A stretch of DNA of 53,090 nucleotides from an uncultured Anderseniella sp. (lineage in GTDB: Bacteria > Pseudomonadota > Alphaproteobacteria > Rhizobiales > Aestuariivirgaceae): contig CALHUA010000095.1 of NCBI GenBank assembly GCA_938039915.1, positions 1-53,090 of the forward strand. Reading direction: 5' to 3'. Below, one piece after another: positions 8,135 to 16,602 of this stretch. Both the position numbers and the translations under genes were made by a program. Under the pieces are notes generated by a model. It was given only the letters and a program-made list of their open reading frames with translations. It was not told the DNA's origin and made no database searches. How positions within the stretch are numbered: the stretch's first letter is position 1; each line of letters opens with the position of its first letter.

Positions 8135-9061
8135 ATGGACACAATCAGCAAAATTCTCGACATGATCCATGCGCGCAGCACGGTGTATTTCTCCAAATCG
8201 GTGCTGGCGCCATGGAGCATGGAAGTCGTCGAACAGCCGGGCATTTGCCGCTTTCATCTGGTTGTTGCCGGCTCGACCTGGGTCAGGCTGTCAGATGGCA
8301 GCGAAGAGGTTGAGCTACACGCGGGTGACTATGTGATTGTGCCACGCGGGAAATCCCATGTGATTTCAAGCGAGCCTGGCCTCGTTCCGGACTCGACACA
8401 CAACGTGCCGGGTCCCGAACCACTGCCGGTGCCCATTTTCGAACCGCAAACAGCGCCCGGTTCGTCGACACAATTGTTGTGCGGATACTTCCGCATAACT
8501 TCGTTTTCCCCTGACCTGATACCCGCGCAGTTACCGGGACTGCTGGCGGTTCACAGCAGTGAGGCGGAACGGCCCGAGTATGTCGCGAACATCACGTCAC
8601 TCATACAGTCCGAGCTGGACACCATGCGCGAAGCCTCGTTGATAATCCTGAACCGGTTGACCGAGGTGCTGTTTTTCTACGCGCTTCGCGAATGGATCAG
8701 CCAGTCGTTTGTTGAAGGCGGCGCGCTGGCATCACTGACAGATCAGCGGCTGCAGCGGGCGCTCAGCGCATTTCATGACAGCCCGGATCAGAACTGGACA
8801 ATCGAGGCCCTCGCCCAGATCGCAGGCCAGTCACGCACGGCTTTTGCCTCAGGGTTCCGCCAGGCCATGGCGACGACTCCTATGGGCTATGTTTCCCAAT
8901 ACCGCACGCTGCTGGCGCGCCGCATGCTGACCGAAACCAGCCTTGCCCTTGACGACATCGCCAGCCGCACCGGGTATTCCGACACCAACGCGTTCAGCCG
9001 GGCGTTTCGGCGCGCCATCGGCACATCACCAGGCGCTTTTCGGAAATCGTCACGCAACTAG
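8135..9061 (+). CDS. AraC family regulator with cupin sensor domain
   Basis: A 308-residue regulator. The N-terminal half is an AraC-type cupin (LVVAGSTWVRLSDGSEEVEL, then HAGDYVIVPRGKSHVI). The C-terminal 100 residues are the double helix-turn-helix (LAQIAGQSRTAFASGFRQAM and IASRTGYSDTNAFSRAFRRA). The ATG at 8135 gives a protein that begins at the domain; an ATG at 8099 would add 12 residues of unlikely composition. It is divergent from the P460 pair across 165 bp, so it may regulate them in response to a small molecule. The effector is unknown. Confidence 0.88.
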   Translation: MDTISKILDMIHARSTVYFSKSVLAPWSMEVVEQPGICRFHLVVAGSTWVRLSDGSEEVELHAGDYVIVPRGKSHVISSEPGLVPDSTHNVPGPEPLPVPIFEPQTAPGSSTQLLCGYFRITSFSPDLIPAQLPGLLAVHSSEAERPEYVANITSLIQSELDTMREASLIILNRLTEVLFFYALREWISQSFVEGGALASLTDQRLQRALSAFHDSPDQNWTIEALAQIAGQSRTAFASGFRQAMATTPMGYVSQYRTLLARRMLTETSLALDDIASRTGYSDTNAFSRAFRRAIGTSPGAFRKSSRN

Positions 9062-9094
9062 GATCAAATCCCTATACAAACAATCAACGAACTC

Positions 9095-9126
9095 GTTGAC
9101 TATCAACATAATTGTTGATAGTTAAC
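9095..9126 (+). promoter_or_regulatory. arsR operator overlapping a probable promoter
   Basis: A 13-bp inverted repeat with one mismatch, GTTGACTATCAAC at 9095-9107 and GTTGATAGTTAAC at 9114-9126, surrounds a 6-bp centre; the inner 9 bp are perfect. It ends four bases before the ArsR start codon. TTGACT at 9096-9101 and GATAGT at 9117-9122, 15 bp apart, look like -35 and -10 boxes inside the operator. This is the layout expected for self-repression by an ArsR protein. Operator symmetry is seen; the promoter reading is inference. Confidence 0.7.
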
Positions 9127-9130
9127 CGGT

Positions 9131-9511
9131 ATGACACAAGCTGAACCGGCCAACGTTACCGATATCGCCGAGCATCGTCTGGATGCCGTGTTTTCAGCCT
9201 TGTCGGATCCGGTCCGGCGCGCAATTCTGGAGATGATCGCGGATCGCGAACTGCTTGTGTCCGAGATCGCGTCTGCCTTCGACATTTCGCTTCAGGCAGT
9301 CTCCAGGCACATCCAGGTTCTGGTGCGGGCCGGCCTGGTGCAACAGCAACGCAGCGGCCGCATCAGTCGCTGCCGCATCGAAACCGGGCCGCTCTACGAC
9401 GCAGCCGTGTGGCTCAACAGATACACCCAGTACTGGCAGGACCAGTTCGACCTGCTTGCCACATTGCTGGACACAGGCCCGCAGCCCACCCGTGAGGAGA
9501 ACAGTTCATGA
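9131..9511 (+). CDS. ArsR family transcriptional regulator
   Basis: A 126-residue winged-helix repressor: FSALSDPVRRAILEMIADRE followed by LLVSEIASAFDISLQAVSRH is the ArsR helix-turn-helix. There is no CxC metal site of the arsenic/cadmium sensors, so it belongs to the non-metal branch that often partners small enzymes. No Shine-Dalgarno sequence precedes the ATG at 9131, and the operator and promoter lie almost on top of it, so the message may be leaderless. It overlaps the DUF899 gene by 4 bp (ATGA). Confidence 0.9.
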   Translation: MTQAEPANVTDIAEHRLDAVFSALSDPVRRAILEMIADRELLVSEIASAFDISLQAVSRHIQVLVRAGLVQQQRSGRISRCRIETGPLYDAAVWLNRYTQYWQDQFDLLATLLDTGPQPTREENSS

Positions 9512-10080
9512 CCATACACAAACCCGATATGCAGAAGCTGGGAGATTTGCATCAGCGTATCGTCGAGCTTCGCAAGCAGATGACCGAATTGATGAAGTCA
9601 GAGCCCCATGAGGTGACCGACTACACCTTCAAGACAGTTGAAGGCGATGTCTTGCTGTCCGATCTGTTCGGCGGCAAACCGGACCTCCTGATGGTTCACA
9701 ATATGGGCACCGGGTGTACCAGCTGTACCTTGTGGGCCGACGGCTTCAACGGCATCTACCCTCACCTGGCAGACCGCGCCGCATTCTGCATCTCCAGCCC
9801 CGACACACCTGAAACCCAGCAGAAATTCGCTGCATCGCGCGGGTGGCGCTTCCCGATGGTATCCCATCAGGGGTCCAGTTTTGCCGAGGACATGGGATAT
9901 CGCGGCGAGGACGGCGGCTGGCATCCCGGCCTGTCGTCGTTCCGCATGGACGATGGCAAAATCACCCGCGTTGCCACCACGCCAATGGGACCGTTCGACG
10001 ATTATTGTGCCATCTGGCACATGTTCAACCTGCTGCAGGACGGGCCGGACGGATGGCAGCCGCAGTATAAATACGGATAA
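9508..10080 (+). CDS. DUF899 thioredoxin-like protein
   Basis: A 190-residue protein of the DUF899 family, which has a thioredoxin-like fold. The pair of cysteines in GTGCTSCTLWADGFNG (near residues 69-84) takes the place of the usual redox motif; LSDLFGGKPDLLMVHNMGTG is the strand before it. The family is often annotated as thioredoxin or dithiol-disulfide isomerase, but the reaction is unproven. Coupling to the ArsR gene by a 4-bp overlap and to the TfoX-like gene by a 5-bp gap shows a three-gene operon under the ArsR operator. Confidence 0.85.
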   Translation: MTIHKPDMQKLGDLHQRIVELRKQMTELMKSEPHEVTDYTFKTVEGDVLLSDLFGGKPDLLMVHNMGTGCTSCTLWADGFNGIYPHLADRAAFCISSPDTPETQQKFAASRGWRFPMVSHQGSSFAEDMGYRGEDGGWHPGLSSFRMDDGKITRVATTPMGPFDDYCAIWHMFNLLQDGPDGWQPQYKYG

Positions 10081-10085
10081 GATCG

Positions 10086-10490
10086 ATGGGTCCGGACCCC
10101 AAGGTTTCAACTGACAGTAAATGGCGCAAGTCGCCCGCCGACCTGATTGAGCTGTTTACTTCAGTCCTGCCAGATGAACCGGCGATCGAGAAGCGGCAGA
10201 TGTTCGGCTATCCGTGCGCTTTCGTGAACGGCAACATGTTCACCGGCCTGCATCAGGAGGCGCTGATTGTGCGGCTGGGTGAAAATGACCGCAGACGGCT
10301 GATTGACGAAGCCGGTGCGAAGCAGTTTGAACCCATGCCGGGCCGGCCCATGCGCGAGTATGTTGCGCTGCCCCGGGCGTTGCTGGATGATCGAGAAAAG
10401 CTCACCGAGGTCATCACAGCGGCCAAAGAGTTCGCAGCTTCGCTTCCACCGAAAGTGAAGAAACCGCGCAAAAAGAAGAAGCCCGCCTGA
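10086..10490 (+). CDS. TfoX N-terminal domain protein
   Basis: A 134-residue protein made of the TfoX N-terminal domain (IEKRQMFGYPCAFVNGNMFT, then GLHQEALIVRLGENDR and GRPMREYVALP). It ends in a strongly basic tail with nine Lys and two Arg in the last 14 residues. The C-terminal TfoX domain found in the competence regulator is absent, so a role in competence should not be assumed. It is the third gene of the arsR operon. The basic tail could bind nucleic acid, which is inference. Confidence 0.82.
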   Translation: MGPDPKVSTDSKWRKSPADLIELFTSVLPDEPAIEKRQMFGYPCAFVNGNMFTGLHQEALIVRLGENDRRRLIDEAGAKQFEPMPGRPMREYVALPRALLDDREKLTEVITAAKEFAASLPPKVKKPRKKKKPA

Positions 10491-10525
10491 ACAAGACGGA
10501 CCAGTCCGCAAACTCGCAGCAAAAC

Positions 10526-10553
10526 GCCGGGCCACGCTCATGCAGGGCCCGGC
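10526..10553. terminator. Terminator-like hairpin between convergent genes
   Basis: A perfect 8-bp inverted repeat, GCCGGGCC at 10526-10533 and GGCCCGGC at 10546-10553, lies between the end of the tfoX-like gene and the end of the convergent secreted-protein gene. The T-run beyond it (CATTTTATT) is weak and offset. It probably ends the arsR operon. Confidence 0.6.
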
Positions 10554-10577
10554 AGTCAGTCATTTTATTGAACAGGC

Positions 10578-10892
10578 CTATTTGCACGGATAAGCGGCAG
10601 CCTTGCAGTGCCACCACCCGCCAGGCTTTGAGCAGTCATAGTGCTTGAACTTGCCATTGCCCCACTTGCGAAAGCTCCAGCCATAATTCTTGCGCGCAAT
10701 GGATTCCCATTTGCCGCGGGCGCGCCGTTTTGCCGTAGATTTTTTCTTGGCTTTTGCCGTTCCTGAGTGATGAAAACCCTTGCAGTTCTGTCCGTTGACA
10801 AAGCCGGTCGGCAGGCCGGCACTTGCCGATCCGACATTCAGGATAAACAGTCCGGCAGCAATGGTGGAAAGGGTAACTATGCGGGAGTACAT
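10578..10892 (-). CDS. Small basic exported protein, Trp/Cys-rich
   Basis: A 104-residue protein with a clear signal peptide (residues 1 to about 25, ending ASA). The mature part is very basic and holds four Cys and several Trp, with the pattern GWSFRKWGNGKFKHYDC and GGWWHCKAAAYPCK at the end. AAGGAA lies nine bases before the ATG at 10892. I do not recognise a function; it looks like a small periplasmic or surface protein stabilised by disulfides. It sits alone between the arsR operon and rpoD. Confidence 0.75.
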   Translation of the reverse strand: MYSRIVTLSTIAAGLFILNVGSASAGLPTGFVNGQNCKGFHHSGTAKAKKKSTAKRRARGKWESIARKNYGWSFRKWGNGKFKHYDCSKPGGWWHCKAAAYPCK

Positions 10893-11033
10893 GACAGTTT
10901 CCTTCTTGTTACTTTTTACGCCCGTCCCGCTGATCCGCACATTGATCAACTTGACCTGAACGGAAAGTGACACCCGCATTCATCGCGAGTTCAGGGCGCA
11001 GCAGCGATTGTTGGAAGGTTTGTCCGCACAACG

Positions 11034-11063
11034 AAAAAGGCCGGGCAAACTGCCCGACCTTTT
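11034..11063 (-). terminator. rpoD terminator
   Basis: A 9-bp stem (11039-11047 with 11051-11059, one G-U pair) with a three-base loop is flanked by A residues on the left and T residues on the right, so it works in both directions. It lies 44 bp after the rpoD stop codon on the minus strand. Confidence 0.85.
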
Positions 11064-11106
11064 ATGAAAGACCAGAGTCTTGCAGCCGAACCCGGCTGCA
11101 ATCGCG

Positions 11107-13188
11107 TCAATTGTCCAGGAAGCTCCGCAATCTGCGGGACCTGCTTGGATGCTTCAGTTTCCTGAGCGCCTTGGCCTCGATCTGGCGAATACGTTCACGG
11201 GTTACCGAGAACTGCTGGCCGACCTCTTCAAGCGTGTGGTCTGTGTTCATGCCGATACCGAAGCGCATGCGCAGCACGCGTTCTTCGCGCGGTGTCAGTG
11301 AGGCCAGCACGCGGGTCGTCGTCTCGCGCAGGTTTGCCTGAATGGCCGCGTCGATCGGCAGAATAGCGTTCTTGTCTTCGATGAAGTCACCCAGATGCGA
11401 GTCTTCTTCATCACCAACCGGAGTTTCAAGAGAGATTGGTTCCTTGGCGATCTTCATCACCTTTCGAACCTTCTCCAGCGGCATCGACAGCTTTTCAGCC
11501 AGCTCTTCAGGCGTCGGTTCCCGGCCAATTTCGTGCATCATCTGGCGCGATGTCCGAACGATCTTGTTGATCGTTTCGATCATGTGCACCGGAATACGGA
11601 TGGTGCGGGCCTGGTCGGCAATAGACCGGGTGATCGCCTGCCTGATCCACCAGGTGGCGTAGGTCGAGAACTTGTAGCCGCGGCGGTACTCAAACTTGTC
11701 GACCGCTTTCATCAGGCCAATATTGCCTTCCTGGATAAGATCAAGGAACTGCAGGCCGCGATTGGTGTACTTCTTGGCGATCGAGATCACCAGGCGCAGA
11801 TTGGCTTCCACCATTTCCTTCTTGGCGATGCGGGCTTCGCGTTCGCCCTTCTGCACCGCGTGCACGATGCGCCGGAATTCAGGTATCTGCAGGCCCGTAT
11901 CAGATGCGAGCGAATGGATTTCCTCGCGGATATCCTTGATCGTATCCTTCTCCTTGGCCACAAAGTCCTTCCAGCCATGCTTGGACAGCCGGGAAATACG
12001 ACGCAGCCAGTTGGCATCAAGCTCTTCGCCCTGATATTCCTCAAGGAAGATCTTGCGCGGCACCTTGTGGCTTTCAGCCAGGCGCAACAGCCGGCCTTCC
12101 AGCGAGATCAGACGGCGGTTGATATCGTAGAGTTGCTCAACCAGCGCTTCGATACGTGCCGCATTAAGCGACAGGGACTTCACATCCTCGATGATCTCTT
12201 CGCGCAGCTTGCGATAGCGGCGTCCCTGCGACGGAGACAGCGCAGTCTTCTCGGACACTTCCTGATCCTGCAACTTGCGCAGGGATTTGTATGTCTTGGC
12301 GATGCGGTCGAAGGTTTCAAGAACGTGTGGTTTCAGTTCCGCTTCCATAGCGGCAAGCGATACATTTGCCTCTTCGTCCTCATCATCTTCATCATCGTCT
12401 GGCTGTTCAGCGGGCTCAAAATCGTCAGCCGACAAGACGTCATCACCGCCACCACGGCGTGACCGCGACTTGGCACGCATTTCCTCAGCAGCCTTTTCAC
12501 GCTTGTCCGCTTCCGCCTTGCGGGCTTCTTTCTCCTTGCGCTCGCGCTCTTCCGGCGTTGGCGCTTCCACCTTCTTGGCATCCGGTCCCGCATAGGTGGC
12601 TTCAAGATCGATGATGTCGCGCAGCAGGATTTTGCCTTCGTTCAGTTCATCGCGCCAGATGATGATGGCCTGGAACGACAAGGGACTTTCGCACAGTCCC
12701 GAGATCATTGCCTCGCGGCCGGCCTCTATGCGTTTGGCAATGGCGATCTCGCCTTCGCGCGACAACAGTTCGACCGTACCCATTTCACGCAGATACATGC
12801 GCACAGGGTCATCAGTACGATCAGCCGACGCAGGCGTGTTGGATGCCGTCTTGGCGATACCGGTCTGTGCGGTCGCGGCTACTTCGGTGGTGTCTTCGGT
12901 TTCTTCTTCCGTCTCGACCACATTGATGCCCATATCGGTCAACATCGCCATGATGTCTTCGATCTGTTCAGACGATGTGTCGTCGGACGGCAATACCTCG
13001 TTGAGCTCGTCATAGGTCACAAACCCGCGTTGCTTGGCGAGTTTGATCATCCGCTTCACAGCAGCATTGCTAAGATCAAGTACCGGTCCGTCGGCGACGG
13101 CTTCTGTCGTTTCTGCATCATCTGCCGACTTACCGGCTGCTGCATTCTTAGCGGGTGCTGCTGCGCTGCGTGCCTGTGCTTTCGCCAT
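11107..13188 (-). CDS. rpoD: RNA polymerase sigma factor RpoD (sigma-70)
   Basis: A 693-residue primary sigma factor. Region 1.1 is near residues 40-110, followed by an acidic non-conserved stretch rich in Asp and Glu. Region 1.2 includes [20 protein letters not shown]. Region 2 contains [20 protein letters not shown] and [20 protein letters not shown], and region 4 ends the protein with [20 protein letters not shown]. It directs RNA polymerase to housekeeping promoters. The ATG at 13188 starts MAKAQARS; an upstream ATG would add 40 residues of unlikely composition. It lies 215 bp downstream of dnaG, the usual order, with a CtrA-like site between them. Confidence 0.98.
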   Translation of the reverse strand: MAKAQARSAAAPAKNAAAGKSADDAETTEAVADGPVLDLSNAAVKRMIKLAKQRGFVTYDELNEVLPSDDTSSEQIEDIMAMLTDMGINVVETEEETEDTTEVAATAQTGIAKTASNTPASADRTDDPVRMYLREMGTVELLSREGEIAIAKRIEAGREAMISGLCESPLSFQAIIIWRDELNEGKILLRDIIDLEATYAGPDAKKVEAPTPEERERKEKEARKAEADKREKAAEEMRAKSRSRRGGGDDVLSADDFEPAEQPDDDEDDEDEEANVSLAAMEAELKPHVLETFDRIAKTYKSLRKLQDQEVSEKTALSPSQGRRYRKLREEIIEDVKSLSLNAARIEALVEQLYDINRRLISLEGRLLRLAESHKVPRKIFLEEYQGEELDANWLRRISRLSKHGWKDFVAKEKDTIKDIREEIHSLASDTGLQIPEFRRIVHAVQKGEREARIAKKEMVEANLRLVISIAKKYTNRGLQFLDLIQEGNIGLMKAVDKFEYRRGYKFSTYATWWIRQAITRSIADQARTIRIPVHMIETINKIVRTSRQMMHEIGREPTPEELAEKLSMPLEKVRKVMKIAKEPISLETPVGDEEDSHLGDFIEDKNAILPIDAAIQANLRETTTRVLASLTPREERVLRMRFGIGMNTDHTLEEVGQQFSVTRERIRQIEAKALRKLKHPSRSRRLRSFLDN

Positions 13189-13300
13189 GCGTGTACGCTC
13201 ACTTTTCTGTTTCGCGCTGTGCCAGTTCTCGTTACAGAGAGGTGTCACAGCCCCATTGATTCGCTCGTTCGTTTTGCATGTCTTTATGCGGGATACCGCG

Positions 13301-13315
13301 TTAAACATGCCTTAA
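13301..13315 (-). promoter_or_regulatory. CtrA-like box upstream of rpoD
   Basis: TTAA at 13301-13304 and TTAA at 13312-13315 are separated by exactly 7 bp, matching the CtrA full site TTAA-N7-TTAA; read on the minus strand it continues as TTAAC. It lies about 115 bp before the rpoD start codon. CtrA is the cell-cycle regulator of alphaproteobacteria. The match is exact but no -10 or -35 box was firmly placed nearby. Confidence 0.45.
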
Positions 13316-13403
13316 TCATGTCTGGCCTGCCGCAACGGCCCTTTAACTTGCCTCGTTCGAACCTTCGTTTGAGCTGGTAAAGCGGGTCGAAATGATTGTT
13401 CGT

Positions 13404-15350
13404 CTACCCGGCTGGATTTGCCGTGCGACCTGAAGCCTCTCCATACCCGTCAATTGTCGCCTCTGCTCCCGCCATGGAATTCAACTGATCTCTCACCTCA
13501 TTGAGATGATTGAGATTTTCTTCCGTAGGGTCTTCGGCAAGGCGCATTTCTGCGCGTTTAAGTTCCTTTTCCAGCGTCACCAGTTTCCGGTTCATCACCA
13601 CCAACTGCTTTAAGCCGGTTCGAGCATCTGCATCCGCAGCGTCCGTACCGGCAAACCAGCAGTCATGATGCCTTGCCTGGGTATCGAGTGCATCAAGAAC
13701 TGCGCCCATCCCGGTTTGGATTAAGTGGTCACGCAGGTCGTGCTTTTCAAGGTCTGCCCCAGAGGCGCATGTATCTATGATTCGTCTGCGCAAAGAGTCA
13801 AGCTCGCTTGTTGGCACCTCCATTGCGACAACATCATCGATCATCTCTTCTGCCAGCACCGGATGGTTCACCAGCGTCAGCAAAATCAACCCTGTCCGGC
13901 GCTGGGTCGCGGCATCATGAACCGGTCTGCCGGCCATGGCCCTCAGCTGCGGTGAGGCCGGGGTTTCAATCTCCCACGGCTCCTTCTGCCAGCGCCCGCG
14001 TCCGGAGGACCCGCGGGCACCACCGAACTTGCGGCCGCGTGATTTCTGCCACCTGTTGCCACCAGCACCGTGCAGCAGGGCTGACACCCGCTCACGCATG
14101 TCATCGGCATAGTATTTACGCACCGTCGGATCGGCAATCGCGTTGACCGTCTGCATGAGGTCAGCTTCAAACCGGGCCTTGCGTTCAGGCGTTGAGCGGT
14201 CATTGCGCGCCAGTGCGCGGCGCCACACCATGTTGGCCATGGATTCGGCCTGCTCTATGACCTGCTGCACCGCATCGCGACCACCAGACGTCAGCAAGTC
14301 ATCGGGATCCTCGCCTTCCGGCAGGACTGCAAACTTTAAAGAACTGCCCGGCATCAGCCGTTCCAGCGCCAGGTCCAGCGCCCGGTAAGCCGCCTTCATC
14401 CCGGCATCATCGCCGTCAAAACACAACACCGGTTCCGGCGTTACCTTCCACATCATCGCAAGCTGATCTTCGGTGAGTGCTGTGCCCAAGGGCGCAACCG
14501 CATGAGGCAGCCCGGCCCGCGTCAGGGCGATAACATCCATATAACCTTCACAGGCGATCAGCGCGCCCAAGTCATGGGCGGGCTTGCGGGCCTTATCCAT
14601 GTTGTACAACACGGTACCTTTGTGAAACAGCGGTGTGTCCGGTGAATTGAGGTATTTGGCAAGTGCATCCGGGTTCATGGCCCGTCCACCGAAGGCAATC
14701 ACCCGTCCGCGCGGATCCCGGATCGGAAACATGATGCGATCCCGAAACCGGTCATAGCCGGGTTTGCCGTCATCCGGGCGGATGACCAGTCCGGCCTCCA
14801 CCATCTGGTCAGTTGTAATGTCCTTGTCCGCCAGCACCTTTGACAGGGCCTGGCGATCATTGGGCGCAAACCCTATGCCGAACTCACGCTGCACGTCGCC
14901 GGACAAGCCGCGATCCGACAGGTAGCCACGTGCCTTGGCTCCTGCTGACGCCTGCAATTGCGCCACAAAAAACGCCTGGGCCAGGTCCATTACATCGTAC
15001 AGATTGGCCCGGCGTTCTTCGCGCGCTTCTGCCTCCGGCGACAGCTGCGGCAGCTGCAGGCCGGCTTCAGATGCCAGTCGCTCCACCGCTTCGGGAAACG
15101 GTACGCCTTCTTTCTGGACGAGGTAGGTAAATATGTCGCCGCTTTCCTTGCAGCCAAAGCAGTGATAGCGGCCCTTTCGATCCTCACAGTGGAAGCTCGG
15201 CGTCTTTTCTCCGTGAAACGGACAGCATGCCCAGTAATCACCCTTGCCGGCATTGGTTTTGCGCTTGTCCCACTGCACAGACCGGCCGATGACCGAAGAT
15301 ATCGAAATCCTCGCCCTTATCTCGTCCAGGAATGATTGCGGAAAACGCAT
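13404..15350 (-). CDS. dnaG: DNA primase DnaG
   Basis: A 648-residue primase that makes RNA primers at the replication fork. The N-terminal zinc-binding domain shows CPFHGEKTPSFHCEDRKGRY followed by HCFGC. The TOPRIM core follows, with the conserved acidic residues in IACEGYMDVIAL and LCFDGDDAGMKAA. The C-terminal part should bind DnaB helicase. Its order before rpoD is the classical macromolecular synthesis arrangement of alphaproteobacteria. Confidence 0.98.
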   Translation of the reverse strand: MRFPQSFLDEIRARISISSVIGRSVQWDKRKTNAGKGDYWACCPFHGEKTPSFHCEDRKGRYHCFGCKESGDIFTYLVQKEGVPFPEAVERLASEAGLQLPQLSPEAEAREERRANLYDVMDLAQAFFVAQLQASAGAKARGYLSDRGLSGDVQREFGIGFAPNDRQALSKVLADKDITTDQMVEAGLVIRPDDGKPGYDRFRDRIMFPIRDPRGRVIAFGGRAMNPDALAKYLNSPDTPLFHKGTVLYNMDKARKPAHDLGALIACEGYMDVIALTRAGLPHAVAPLGTALTEDQLAMMWKVTPEPVLCFDGDDAGMKAAYRALDLALERLMPGSSLKFAVLPEGEDPDDLLTSGGRDAVQQVIEQAESMANMVWRRALARNDRSTPERKARFEADLMQTVNAIADPTVRKYYADDMRERVSALLHGAGGNRWQKSRGRKFGGARGSSGRGRWQKEPWEIETPASPQLRAMAGRPVHDAATQRRTGLILLTLVNHPVLAEEMIDDVVAMEVPTSELDSLRRRIIDTCASGADLEKHDLRDHLIQTGMGAVLDALDTQARHHDCWFAGTDAADADARTGLKQLVVMNRKLVTLEKELKRAEMRLAEDPTEENLNHLNEVRDQLNSMAGAEATIDGYGEASGRTANPAG

Positions 15351-15488
15351 GTCTTACCTTTTGAAAGCCCCATCCAGTACCCAGAATTAGCATGGCATTG
15401 CCCCATACTGTGAGTCGAATTTCGCCGGCAGATCATTCGCCTGTTCCGGGTGAGACGTCAGCAGCCCCTGGTCCTGAATCGGCAGGTC

Positions 15489-15517
15489 AAAATGATGGTA
15501 AATTCATTTACCCATCA
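15489..15517 (-). terminator. Possible terminator upstream of dnaG
   Basis: On the minus strand an AT-rich hairpin of 11 bp with one bulge and a two-base loop (15493-15503 with 15506-15517) is followed by TTTT. It overlaps the stop codon of the small reading frame at 15508-15771. It would end transcripts coming from the DUF1287 gene before dnaG. Confidence 0.5.
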
Positions 15518-15771
15518 AGTAAATCCATCACCATATTCGGCATACGGTATTTCAGTTTGGTAATGCGTTCTTGCAATTGTTTTAACGTCACATCGATGGA
15601 TATTATTTGCTCAACAACGCAACACAGCCCCTTAGGGGGTTGCGTATCAGTGGGTGCAACTGAAGGGATTGCGGAGTACTTGCTCCCCCCAGTTAAGGCA
15701 TCGTAGTCAATTTGAAGTTGCACCCACTGACTACTCTCATGAGCGTGATGATCCACCGGAAAATCTGACAC
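15508..15771 (-). CDS. Small hypothetical protein, doubtful
   Basis: A possible 87-residue protein beginning at a GTG, 20 bp after the DUF1287 stop. Its C-terminal half could form an amphipathic helix (IDVTLKQLQERITKLKYRM). There is no good ribosome site, and the frame contains both arms of a 15-bp inverted repeat and a GC-rich hairpin, which is odd for a coding region. The alternative is a structured non-coding stretch. If the frame is not real, 15351-15791 is 441 bp without a gene, holding only these inverted repeats and the terminator-like hairpin. Confidence 0.3.
   Translation of the reverse strand: MSDFPVDHHAHESSQWVQLQIDYDALTGGSKYSAIPSVAPTDTQPPKGLCCVVEQIISIDVTLKQLQERITKLKYRMPNMVMDLLDG
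15647..15730. repeat. 15-bp inverted repeat with 54-bp loop
   Basis: TCAGTGGGTGCAACT at 15647-15661 is repeated exactly, in inverse, as AGTTGCACCCACTGA at 15716-15730. Just beside it, at 15617-15643, CGCAAC and CCCC pair with GGGG and GTTGCG to form a second hairpin. No transposase gene is near. The structure could be an RNA element or the trace of a lost insertion. Confidence 0.6.
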
Positions 15772-15791
15772 CTGCAGGACTTGAGCTGACG

Positions 15792-16451
15792 TCAGCCAGT
15801 ACCCGGCGCAAGTCGAAAGTGCCCGGAAATCCTGAACTCGAACAAGCGATCCTCTATCTGCGTACCTGCGCCAATATTATGCACCACCATTGCATGATTG
15901 CGCCCCTTTGCCGGGCGATTGGTGACGATAGCTATATGCGGCAGGTTTCCCGGCAGGCGCTGAGTGACCAGGTCTCCGGGCCGATAGTCCGCACCGTTTC
16001 TGGTGATCGGCAGGTCGGCACCGCGACGTTTCAGGAAGTGTTCCAGGTTCGGCACTCTTCGGTGATCGATGTTACGGTCCGGTCGCTTCAGCCCCCAGAT
16101 GGCCGGATACCCGGCAAACGCCGATTTCATGTCCTCGTGGACCAGTTTTTGCAGATCAATGCCGAACGCAGCTCTGTAAGCCCGGATAACAACATCCGTA
16201 CACACGCCTTGCTGCATCGGCACATCGCCAAGTGGATAGGCAAGCCGCCTGTAGGCCGGGTCGTAGACAATCGTCAACCCCACCTGGCTCTCCGCAGCAC
16301 CTATCAGTTTGACCGCCCAGTCTTCCGCTTCCAGAAACGGCTGGCTGGCCTGTTGAGCGCTAACTCCGGAATCGATAAGCAATGGAAAAGCCGAACCGCC
16401 CAGCAGCCCGGTAACACCCAGGCCGCAAATCAGGTGTCGCCGCAAAATCAT
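15792..16451 (-). CDS. DUF1287 domain exported protein
   Basis: A 219-residue protein of the DUF1287 family, which has an NlpC/P60-like papain fold. Clear family motifs are PMQQGVCTDVVIRAYRAAFG (the Cys would be the nucleophile) and YRPGDLVTQRLPGNLPHIAI, with a following His. The N-terminus is a signal peptide with paired Arg (ILRRHLICG), possibly a Tat signal. The ATG at 16451 is chosen because GGGGA lies six bases upstream. The gene separates yqeY from dnaG, which are usually adjacent in relatives. Its substrate is unknown; a cell wall role is plausible. Confidence 0.85.
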   Translation of the reverse strand: MILRRHLICGLGVTGLLGGSAFPLLIDSGVSAQQASQPFLEAEDWAVKLIGAAESQVGLTIVYDPAYRRLAYPLGDVPMQQGVCTDVVIRAYRAAFGIDLQKLVHEDMKSAFAGYPAIWGLKRPDRNIDHRRVPNLEHFLKRRGADLPITRNGADYRPGDLVTQRLPGNLPHIAIVTNRPAKGRNHAMVVHNIGAGTQIEDRLFEFRISGHFRLAPGTG

Positions 16452-16602
16452 GATCATTCCCCGTTTCAATCGCCGCGACTATTGAACACCAATATGGCAA
16501 CAATCAGTGATCACAGCGAGGCCTTTCGTGAAAGGTGAGGTAATCGCCGTTGCGACGTGTTGGTCGCCCTTTCCCGGCGCTTCTATTTAAGGGTGTAGGG
16601 CT

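Noticed and set aside
10086-10490. Competence regulator TfoX/Sxy
   Set aside because: Only the N-terminal domain is present, and no competence genes are nearby, so the competence role is not claimed.
11395-12462. A 355-codon plus-strand frame inside rpoD
   Set aside because: It is antisense to the conserved core of the sigma factor and shows no motif of its own.
15654-16538. A 294-codon plus-strand frame opposite the DUF1287 gene
   Set aside because: It mirrors the DUF1287 gene, which shows clear family motifs and a signal peptide on the other strand.
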